From: Betaproteobacteria bacterium
Lineage (GTDB): Bacteria > Pseudomonadota > Gammaproteobacteria > Burkholderiales > Casimicrobiaceae
Length of the DNA: 64,000 nt
Assembly (NCBI GenBank): GCA_013298695.1
Contig: JAAFIS010000001.1
Location: 248,001-312,000, forward strand
Direction of reading: 5' to 3'
Positions 52,242-59,305 of the stretch are shown here, in pieces. The position numbers and the translations under genes are program-made. Within the stretch, counting starts at the first letter, position 1, and every line of letters begins with the position of its first letter. The notes beneath the pieces are model-generated. The model was not told the DNA's origin. It ran no database searches and saw nothing but the letters and a program-made list of their open reading frames with translations.

Positions 52242-52396
52242 GCCACAGGTTTTTGCTCGAAAAACGCTCTACGCTCAGGCGCATAGGTAGGTTTTCCACC
52301 TGTTGCGAGACGGTCACAGCAGAGTCGTTGAATTGCGACACAAAAAATAGAAAATACGCTGTAGCCCCTATGTAATTGAGGCTTATTTCGATTTTA

Positions 52397-53107
52397 ATGG
52401 TATATCGAAAACAAAAATATATACCTCGATACCCAGTTAAAAAGGCGTCTACAGTAGATACCCAAGATCTACTGGATGAGGATCGCCGCTGCGCACGGGT
52501 TTTGCATACGCGAAGCATCGATATTGACTTCCCCATTTGTTTGCGCGTCCTTCTGCTCCACGAAACCCAACACAATGTCGCCGAACTCGAAGAGGTGCTT
52601 TCGAGAACAGGTGACACTGTGCGCTCGATCCGCGCAAACGCAATCACTATGGCTGCTGAGATCGACGCCTGGCCGGCCGACGTGTTGCTCATTGCTGCAG
52701 ACGATCCAACCCGGGACATGATTGAACAAATTTGCGTCGCGTCGAGTGGTCGCGAGCGCGCAATAGTGATGTTTACCGAAGCGAACGACGCCGCCACGAT
52801 GCGCACGCTAGTAAAAGCGGGCGTTTCGGCCTACGTGGTCGCAGGCTGTTCGCCCGAGCGACTACGCCCTGTCATGGATGTTGCCGTAGAGCGTTTTGCT
52901 CATGAGCAAACGCAATTTGCAGAACTGCGCGCGGCGCAACAGCGTGAGGCAGACGCGCGCCAGATTGCTCGTGCGAAATCGCTCTTGCAGCGTCGCGGAC
53001 TGACTGAGGCCGAGGCGCATGCGACGTTGCGCACGCAAGCCATGCGTGAGCGACGCACAATCGCTGAGACAGCGAGTGCAATTCTTGGTGCAGATTCAGG
53101 TGTGTAG
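52397..53107 (+). CDS. nasT: NasT-like ANTAR antitermination regulator
   Basis: 236 aa from the only upstream ATG; TTG codons at 52502 or 52541 would give 201 or 188 aa and fit the family length better, so the start is uncertain. Pseudo-receiver domain LRVLLLHETQHNVAELEEVLSRTGD ... VLLIAADDPTRDMIEQIC ... AIVMFTEANDAATMRTLVKAGVSAYVV; the usual phosphoacceptor Asp is replaced (LLIAAD). C-terminal ANTAR domain EADARQIARAKSLLQRRGLTEAEAHATLRTQAMRERRTIAETASAIL. It would bind the leader RNA at 53199-53294 and allow read-through into the nitrate genes. A palindrome CAGTAGAT-ACCCAAG-ATCTACTG (52452-52474) falls in the doubtful N-terminal part. No NasS partner gene is adjacent. Confidence 0.8.
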   Translation: MVYRKQKYIPRYPVKKASTVDTQDLLDEDRRCARVLHTRSIDIDFPICLRVLLLHETQHNVAELEEVLSRTGDTVRSIRANAITMAAEIDAWPADVLLIAADDPTRDMIEQICVASSGRERAIVMFTEANDAATMRTLVKAGVSAYVVAGCSPERLRPVMDVAVERFAHEQTQFAELRAAQQREADARQIARAKSLLQRRGLTEAEAHATLRTQAMRERRTIAETASAILGADSGV

Positions 53108-53171
53108 CGCGCTTTACGGTCTGAATTGGTGCATCGCAGCACGCTCAACGCTTCCGGAGTCAAAAAACAGC

Positions 53172-53188
53172 TTGGCATGAATTTCGCA
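53172..53188 (+). promoter_or_regulatory. Sigma-54 (-24/-12) promoter of the nitrate operon
   Basis: TTGGCATGAATTTCGCA: GG (53174-53175), ten bases, then GC (53186-53187), close to the consensus TTGGCACG-N4-TTGCA. Transcription would start near 53199, exactly at the first ANTAR hairpin. A GGTGCA half-site (53128-53133) lies about 45 bp upstream and could be part of an NtrC site. This predicts expression under nitrogen limitation. Confidence 0.65.
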
Positions 53189-53198
53189 ACAGGGGCTT

Positions 53199-53294
53199 GT
53201 CTGTATCAACGGCGATGCGGACGATGTCTCTCTAATTTGGTTCACAGTGTTTGAGCAAAGAGGCTCCGGTCGTCAGACCGTGAGCCTTTTTTTT
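53199..53294 (+). promoter_or_regulatory. ANTAR-target leader RNA with attenuator
   Basis: First hairpin: GTCTGTATC (53199-53207), loop AACGGC, GATGCGGAC (53214-53222); nine pairs with a hexaloop having A1 and G4, the ANTAR recognition signature. Second hairpin candidates: GAGC-AAAGAG-GCTC (53253-53266; loop A1/G4), which uses the 5' strand of the terminator and so excludes it, or TTTGGTTCA-CAGTGTT-TGAGCAAA (53236-53259). The terminator follows at 53261-53294. This matches NasR/NasT-type antitermination leaders upstream of nitrate assimilation genes. Confidence 0.7.
53261..53294 (+). terminator. Attenuator terminator before nrtA
   Basis: AGGCTC-CGGTC-GTCA-GACCG-T-GAGCCT followed by eight T, ending 20 bp before the nrtA ATG. 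Because it stands inside the leader, it must be bypassed for the operon to be expressed; NasT is the likely antiterminator. Confidence 0.85.
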
Positions 53295-53314
53295 ATTTCC
53301 TTGGAGCACTCAGT

Positions 53315-54649
53315 ATGTCGGAACGCGATCTCACGTCACCTCACTCAACCTCTACGCAAGCCGACGCGGCGACGCCTAGCGCACCGTCGGTAGTCGTTGC
53401 GAATTCGCCAGCATCGCTTGCCAAGCGATCCACGCTCAAAGCGGCCAGCGCTGCCGGGATCATGACTTTGGTTTCGCCGCTGGTGCGTCAAGGTGCCTGG
53501 GCGCAGGGCTCCGACGCGCCCGAGAAAAAGGAGGTGAAGGTTGGCTTTATTCCGCTTACTGACTGCGCAAGCGTGGTCATGGCATCGGTGCTCAAGCTCG
53601 ACGAAAAGTACGGGATCAAGATTATCCCAACGAAAGAGGCCAGCTGGGCATCAGTTCGCGACAAACTGGTCAACGGCGAGCTCGATGCTGCACACGTGTT
53701 GTATGGCCTGATTTACGGCGTGCAACTGGGCATCGGTGGCCCCAAGAAAGATATGGCGGTATTGATGACGCTTAATCAAAACGGCCAGGGCATCACGCTC
53801 TCCAATCAGTTGAAAGACAAAGGCGTCACCAATGGCGAGCAGCTCGCTGCGCTTATGAAAAAGGAAAAGCGCGAATACACCTTTGCGCAGACTTTCCCGA
53901 CGGGCACGCACGCCATGTGGCTCTATTACTGGCTCGCGGCTAACGGCATCAACCCAATGACGGACGCGAAGGTCATCACCGTACCACCGCCGCAAATGGT
54001 CGCCAACATGCGCGTGGGCAACATGGACGGTTACTGCGTAGGTGAACCGTGGAACGCGCGCGCGGTGTTCGACAAAATTGGATTTTCTGCTGCGACAACG
54101 CAAGACATATGGACGGGGCATCCGGAAAAGGTGCTCGGCACGTCGGATGAGTGGGTCAAGAAGAACCCGAACACGGCGCGTGCCTTAGTTGCCGCGATTC
54201 TTGAGGCTTCGCGGTTCATCGATCAAGAAGTTGACAAGAAAAAAACCGCAACGATTCTTGCTGACAAAGCTTACGTGAATACTGCGATGGAAGTGATTGA
54301 AGATCGCTGGGAAGGCAAATACGACAACGGCATCGGCAAGAAATGGACGGACGCTAACGCGATGAAATTCCATCTCGACGGCGCGGTGAATTTCCCGTAT
54401 CTCTCCGACGGCATGTGGTTCTTAACGCAACACAAACGTTGGGGCTTGCTGAAAGAGCATCCTGATTACCTGAGCGTTGCAAAATCGATCAACAAAATCG
54501 ATTTGTACAAGCAGGCAGCTGCAGCGGCGAAGGTGACTGTGCCAAAAGGCGAGATGCGCACGAGCAAATTGATCGACGGCATCACTTGGGACGGCAGCAA
54601 TCCGCGCGCCTATGCTGATGCGTTCAAGATCAAAGGCGGAGTCGCGTAA
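53315..54649 (+). CDS. nrtA: Nitrate ABC transporter substrate-binding protein
   Basis: 444 aa from the ATG at 53315 with TTGGAG upstream. A long N-terminal region with a Tat-like signal (AKRSTLKAASAAGIMTLVSPLVRQGAWA, about 29-56) precedes the CmpA/NrtA-type domain: VKVGFIPLTDCASVVMASVLKLDEKYGIKI, FPTGTHAMWLYYWLAANGINP, DGYCVGEPWNARAVFDKIGF. Captures nitrate or nitrite in the periplasm for NrtBD. The stop overlaps the nrtB start. Confidence 0.92.
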   Translation: MSERDLTSPHSTSTQADAATPSAPSVVVANSPASLAKRSTLKAASAAGIMTLVSPLVRQGAWAQGSDAPEKKEVKVGFIPLTDCASVVMASVLKLDEKYGIKIIPTKEASWASVRDKLVNGELDAAHVLYGLIYGVQLGIGGPKKDMAVLMTLNQNGQGITLSNQLKDKGVTNGEQLAALMKKEKREYTFAQTFPTGTHAMWLYYWLAANGINPMTDAKVITVPPPQMVANMRVGNMDGYCVGEPWNARAVFDKIGFSAATTQDIWTGHPEKVLGTSDEWVKKNPNTARALVAAILEASRFIDQEVDKKKTATILADKAYVNTAMEVIEDRWEGKYDNGIGKKWTDANAMKFHLDGAVNFPYLSDGMWFLTQHKRWGLLKEHPDYLSVAKSINKIDLYKQAAAAAKVTVPKGEMRTSKLIDGITWDGSNPRAYADAFKIKGGVA

Positions 54650-55602
54650 TGACCAACGCGATCACGATGCCGCTCGCGGTAGGTGCAAGCCTGCAGGAGA
54701 AGGAAACGAAACGATCAGCGCACGAGATGTTTGTAGAAACTGCAAAGAAAACGTCGGAAGACACCGCCGAATCTCGCGCTGCCCGAGAAGCCGAACTAGC
54801 GATGAAAATACGTCGGCGCCGCGAGCAGATCACGGGACTTGTACAAACCACCGTACCCGCATTTCTTGGTTTTGCGCTGTTCATTCTTGCGTGGCAATTT
54901 CTATCGCAAATAAATTCGCAAATACCAAGTCCGGCAAAAGTGTGGATGGCTGCGGTGAAATTGTTCAGCGATCCCTTCTACAGCAAAGGGCCGAATGATC
55001 AAGGCATCGGCTGGAACATTTTGTCGTCGCTTAAGCGCGTGGGCATTGGTTTCGGCCTCGCTGCGCTCGTTGGTATTCCGCTGGGATTCATGATTGGGCG
55101 CTTCACGTTTCTAGATCGCATGACTGCACCAATCATTGCGATTCTGCGCCCGGTGTCGCCGCTCGCATGGTTGCCGATTGGGCTACTCGTTTTCAAAGCG
55201 GCTAATCCCGCTGCGATTTGGGTGATTTTTATTTGCTCAATTTGGCCAATGATTATTAACACGGCCGTCGGTGTGCAGCGTATTCCGCAAGATTACTTAA
55301 ACGTTGCGCGGGTACTTAATCTATCTGAATGGAAAGTGTTCACCAAGATTTTGTTTCCCGCCGTGCTGCCGTACATGCTCACGGGTGTAAAGCTCTCTAT
55401 TGGCGTAGCTTGGCTTGTGATCGTTGCAGCGGAGATGTTGACCGGTGGCGTTGGAATCGGATTCTGGTTGTGGGACGAGTGGAACAACTTGGTTGTTGAG
55501 CACATCATTGTTGCAATCTTCGTGATCGGTATTGTGGGACTGTTGCTTGAGCAATTGCTCACGCGCATCGCTGCACGTTTCGAATTCAACGAAAAAGCAT
55601 AG
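54649..55602 (+). CDS. nrtB: Nitrate ABC transporter permease
   Basis: 317 aa. About six helices after a charged 60-residue N-terminus; EAA-type loop near LNVARVLNLSEWKVFTKILFPAVLPYMLTGVKLSIGVAW contacts the ATPase. Matches NrtB/SsuC/TauC-type permeases. Starts within the nrtA stop (TAATG). Confidence 0.92.
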   Translation: MTNAITMPLAVGASLQEKETKRSAHEMFVETAKKTSEDTAESRAAREAELAMKIRRRREQITGLVQTTVPAFLGFALFILAWQFLSQINSQIPSPAKVWMAAVKLFSDPFYSKGPNDQGIGWNILSSLKRVGIGFGLAALVGIPLGFMIGRFTFLDRMTAPIIAILRPVSPLAWLPIGLLVFKAANPAAIWVIFICSIWPMIINTAVGVQRIPQDYLNVARVLNLSEWKVFTKILFPAVLPYMLTGVKLSIGVAWLVIVAAEMLTGGVGIGFWLWDEWNNLVVEHIIVAIFVIGIVGLLLEQLLTRIAARFEFNEKA

Positions 55603-55615
55603 ATTGGAGCGCACT

Positions 55616-56410
55616 ATGAACCACAGTTTTCATCTGGTTGTTGACAACGTCGAAAAGCGGTTCGACACCAAGCAAGGCGAGTTCCTCGCGATTCGTGATG
55701 TGAATCTTCGCGTCAATCGTGGCGAGTTTGTGGCATTGATTGGTCATTCCGGCTGCGGCAAATCCACGCTACTGAATCTACTCGCAGGACTGTCGACACC
55801 GACTGGCGGCGTGTTGGTATGCGCAGGGCGCGAGGTTAAAGGTCCAGGTCCTGATCGCGGTGTCGTATTTCAAAACCATTCGCTGTTGCCGTGGCTCACT
55901 TGCTTCCAAAACGTTCATCTCGCGGTCGAACGCGTGTTCGCAGGCAAGGAATCAAAGGCTCAACTTAAAGAGCGCACCGAAAACGCATTGAAGCTCGTCG
56001 GACTTTCGCACGCAATTCATAAGCATCCGAATGAGATTTCGGGCGGCATGAAACAGCGGGTCGGTATCGCCCGAGCGCTCGCAATCGAGCCCGCAGTGCT
56101 CTTGCTCGACGAGCCGTTCGGTGCGCTGGATGCGCTCACTCGTGCGCATTTGCAAGATGAGCTGCTGCGAATAGTTGCGGAAACGAAATCGACGGTGGTA
56201 ATGGTCACCCACGACGTGGATGAGGCGGTGCTGCTGTCTGATCGGATTGTCATGATGACGAATGGCCCAGCCGCGACGATTGGCGAAATTCTCGAAGTTA
56301 AGCTCGCGCGTCCGCGTGATCGCTTGGCGCTTGCGGAAGACGTGGAGTATCACCACTACCGCAAAGCCGTCGTTGAATTTCTCTACAGCAAACATAAAAA
56401 AGCTGCGTGA
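55616..56410 (+). CDS. nrtD: Nitrate ABC transporter ATP-binding protein
   Basis: 264 aa from the ATG at 55616 (TTGGAG upstream). Walker A GHSGCGKST, Q-loop FQNHSLLPWLT, signature ISGGMKQRVGIARAL, Walker B VLLLDEPFGALD, H-loop VTHDVDEAV. The NrtD type, without the extra NrtA-like domain of NrtC. 30 bp before nirB. Confidence 0.92.
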   Translation: MNHSFHLVVDNVEKRFDTKQGEFLAIRDVNLRVNRGEFVALIGHSGCGKSTLLNLLAGLSTPTGGVLVCAGREVKGPGPDRGVVFQNHSLLPWLTCFQNVHLAVERVFAGKESKAQLKERTENALKLVGLSHAIHKHPNEISGGMKQRVGIARALAIEPAVLLLDEPFGALDALTRAHLQDELLRIVAETKSTVVMVTHDVDEAVLLSDRIVMMTNGPAATIGEILEVKLARPRDRLALAEDVEYHHYRKAVVEFLYSKHKKAA

Positions 56411-56439
56411 GCGAATCTCGTATCGCCTGGGGAGAAACA

Positions 56440-58914
56440 ATGAACAAACCAAAGCTTGCAGTCATCGGCAACGGCATGGCCGGCATCCGCGCCATCGAAG
56501 AATTGCTCAAGATTGCGCCTGATAAATACGATATCACTGTGTTTGGCGCAGAGCCGCATCCGAACTACAACCGCATTCTGCTCTCGCCGGTGCTCGCAGG
56601 TGAACAAACGATGCAAGACATCGTGCTGAACGACTGGGATTGGTATCGCGATAACGGCATCAAGCTGGTAACAAACAAAAAAATCGTCAACATTCATCGC
56701 ACGAAGCGCGAGCTGACTGCCGAGAGCGGTGAAACCTACTCGTATGATCGTTTGCTGATCGCGACTGGCTCGAATCCGTTCATTTTGCCGATTCCGGGCG
56801 CGAATTTGCCGGGAGTAATTTCATATCGCGACATCGCTGATACCGAGGCAATGATTGATGCGGCGAAGCACCACAAGAAAGCGGTGGTCATCGGCGGTGG
56901 CTTGCTCGGACTTGAAGCAGCGAACGGCCTAAAACTTCGCGGCATGGACGTGACAGTTGTTCACGTGATGCCGTGGCTCATGGAGCGGCAACTCGATGAA
57001 CGCGCAGGCAAATTATTGCAAGCGTCTCTTGAAGCAAAAGGCATCGCATTCAAGATTCAAGCGAACACCGAAGCGCTAATCGCAGGCGAATCCGGTCGTG
57101 TAGCCGCATTGAAATTCAAATCGGGTGAACAAATTCCAGCCGAGCTTGTGGTGATGGCAGTCGGCATTCGCCCGAATGCAGCTCTTGCAGAAAGATCGGG
57201 TATCGCGGTGAGCGCGCGGCCCGGCGGTATCATCGTGAACGATACGATGCAAACGCTTACCGATCCTCGCATTTACGCGGTCGGCGAATGTGTAAATCAC
57301 CGTGGCATCGCCTACGGCTTGGTTGCGCCGCTGTTCGAAATGGCGAAGGTGTGCGCAAATCATCTCGCAGAGTACGGTATCGGCCGCTACGTCGGTTCGG
57401 TCACATCCACAAAACTCAAAGTGACTGGCGTTGATCTCTTCAGCGCAGGCAACTTTCAGGGCGACGAGGCCACTGAAGATATCGTTCTTTCAGACCCGAT
57501 TGGCGGTGTCTACAAACGCTTGGTCATCAAAGACGATAAGCTCGTCGGCGCGTGTTTGTACGGCGACACCGTGGACGGAAGCTGGTACTTTAAGTTACTG
57601 CGCGAAGGAAAAAACATCGCGGAAATTCGCGATCAATTGATGTTTGGCGAATCTAACATTGGCGACGTTGGACACGAGGGCAACACCCGCGCCGCCGCAA
57701 TGAAAGACAGCGACGAAGTTTGTGGTTGTAACGGCGTGTGCAAAGGCGCGATCACAAAAGCGATTAAAGAAAAGGGCTTGTTCACGCTCGACGAAGTGCG
57801 TAAACACACAAAAGCGTCTTCATCGTGCGGTTCCTGTACGGGGTTAGTCGAGCAAATCTTGATGTTCACTGCGGGTGGCGATTACAGCGCAACGCCGAAG
57901 ATGAAGCCGATGTGTGGCTGCACGGATCACACGCATCAAGACGCGCGCGATGCGATCAAAGCAAGCAAGTTGCTTTCGGTCCCCGATGTCATGAAGTTTC
58001 TCGATTGGCGCACGCCGAATGGTTGTGCAACTTGCCGTCCCGCGCTCAACTACTACTTACTGTCCACCTGGCCGAAGGAATGCATTGATGATCCGCAATC
58101 GCGCTTTATCAACGAACGCGCGCACGCAAACATTCAAAAAGACGGCACCTTCAGCGTGATCCCACGGATGTGGGGCGGCGAAACAACTGCTGATGAACTG
58201 CGCAGAATTGCCAACGCAGTCGACAAATACAAGATTCCCACCGTGAAAGTCACGGGTGGACAACGTATCGATTTGCTCGGTGTGAAAAAGGAAGATCTGC
58301 CGAATGTGTGGAAAGACATTGGTATGCCCTCGGGTCACGCCTATGCAAAGGCGCTACGCACGGTGAAAACTTGCGTCGGCTCCGAATGGTGTCGTTTCGG
58401 TACACAAGATTCCACGCAAATGGGAAAAGACTTGGAGCAAGCGATGTGGCGGATGTATGCGCCGCACAAAGTGAAGTTTGCGGTGAGCGGCTGCCCGCGC
58501 AATTGTGCGGAGGCTGGCATCAAAGATGTCGGAGTGATCGGCGTCGATTCCGGGTGGGAGCTCTACGTTGCGGGCAACGGCGGCATCAAAACCGAAGTCG
58601 CGCAGTTTTTTGTGAAAGTGAAAACCTCTGAAGAAGTGCTTGAATACACCGGTGCGTTTATGCAGCTCTATCGCGAAGAGGGTTGGTATTTAGAACGCAC
58701 GGTGCATTATGTGTCGCGTGTCGGTCTCGATTATGTGAAAAAGCGCGTGCTTGAAGACGCAGAGAACCGCAAAGCGCTGTGGGAGCGCTTGCAGTTTTCG
58801 CTCGATGGTGAACCCGATCCGTGGTTTGAGTTTGATAAAGCGCGTGTTGATACGAGGCAATTCATTCCGATCAAGCCTTCCGCGGCGATGGCTGATGCCG
58901 TGCCCGCAGAATAG
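56440..58914 (+). CDS. nirB: Assimilatory nitrite reductase, large subunit
   Basis: 824 aa from the ATG at 56440, chosen over a GTG at 56407 because GGGGAGAA precedes it and KLAVIGNGMAGIRAIEELL follows. Domains in order: FAD/NAD(P)H-binding pyridine-nucleotide oxidoreductase (about 1-390), two BFD-like [2Fe-2S] segments (CGCNGVCKGAI...CGSCTGLV and CGCTDHT...CATCRPALNYY), and the siroheme/[4Fe-4S] domain with TCVGSEWCRFG and SGCPRNCAEAG near residues 640-690. Reduces nitrite to ammonium with NADH and siroheme. Confidence 0.95.
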   Translation: MNKPKLAVIGNGMAGIRAIEELLKIAPDKYDITVFGAEPHPNYNRILLSPVLAGEQTMQDIVLNDWDWYRDNGIKLVTNKKIVNIHRTKRELTAESGETYSYDRLLIATGSNPFILPIPGANLPGVISYRDIADTEAMIDAAKHHKKAVVIGGGLLGLEAANGLKLRGMDVTVVHVMPWLMERQLDERAGKLLQASLEAKGIAFKIQANTEALIAGESGRVAALKFKSGEQIPAELVVMAVGIRPNAALAERSGIAVSARPGGIIVNDTMQTLTDPRIYAVGECVNHRGIAYGLVAPLFEMAKVCANHLAEYGIGRYVGSVTSTKLKVTGVDLFSAGNFQGDEATEDIVLSDPIGGVYKRLVIKDDKLVGACLYGDTVDGSWYFKLLREGKNIAEIRDQLMFGESNIGDVGHEGNTRAAAMKDSDEVCGCNGVCKGAITKAIKEKGLFTLDEVRKHTKASSSCGSCTGLVEQILMFTAGGDYSATPKMKPMCGCTDHTHQDARDAIKASKLLSVPDVMKFLDWRTPNGCATCRPALNYYLLSTWPKECIDDPQSRFINERAHANIQKDGTFSVIPRMWGGETTADELRRIANAVDKYKIPTVKVTGGQRIDLLGVKKEDLPNVWKDIGMPSGHAYAKALRTVKTCVGSEWCRFGTQDSTQMGKDLEQAMWRMYAPHKVKFAVSGCPRNCAEAGIKDVGVIGVDSGWELYVAGNGGIKTEVAQFFVKVKTSEEVLEYTGAFMQLYREEGWYLERTVHYVSRVGLDYVKKRVLEDAENRKALWERLQFSLDGEPDPWFEFDKARVDTRQFIPIKPSAAMADAVPAE

Positions 58915-58919
58915 TCACG

Positions 58920-59279
58920 ATGCTTCTACAAACCCAGGCTACACCGATGAAGATTGAAACCCACATGAGTTGGCGATACGTTTGCAAACTAGAAGAACTA
59001 CCTGTTCTCGGCGCGCGCGTGGTTGAACGCAGCGAAGACGAAGGCGGCAACGTCGCGGTGTTTCGCAACGACAAAGACGTGGTGTTCGCGCTTCTCGATA
59101 AATGCCCGCACAAAGGTGGGCCGCTTTCACAAGGCATTGTGTTCGGTGAGCGCGTGGCGTGTCCTTTGCACAATTGGACGATTGAACTTAAGAGCGGCGA
59201 TGCTGTTGCACCGGACGTCGGTTGCACGAGGCGCTTTTCCGTGAAAGTTGACAACGGTGATGTGTTCGTTGAACTGTAA
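58920..59279 (+). CDS. nirD: Nitrite reductase small subunit NirD
   Basis: 119 aa with Rieske-type motifs CPHKGGPLSQG and CPLHNWTIEL (His and Cys present in both). The body starts at MSWRYVCKLEELPVLGARVV; in-frame ATGs at 58920, 58947 and 58965 leave the exact start open, and the last one removes 15 variable residues. Partner of NirB. Confidence 0.9.
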   Translation: MLLQTQATPMKIETHMSWRYVCKLEELPVLGARVVERSEDEGGNVAVFRNDKDVVFALLDKCPHKGGPLSQGIVFGERVACPLHNWTIELKSGDAVAPDVGCTRRFSVKVDNGDVFVEL

Positions 59280-59305
59280 GAGCGGCAGCGCCGTTCGCAG
59301 AGCGC

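Noticed and set aside
52237-52806. 189-aa minus-strand frame opposite nasT
   Set aside because: Ser/Arg-rich shadow of the ANTAR gene; no start signal, and the candidate small-RNA promoter overlaps its end.
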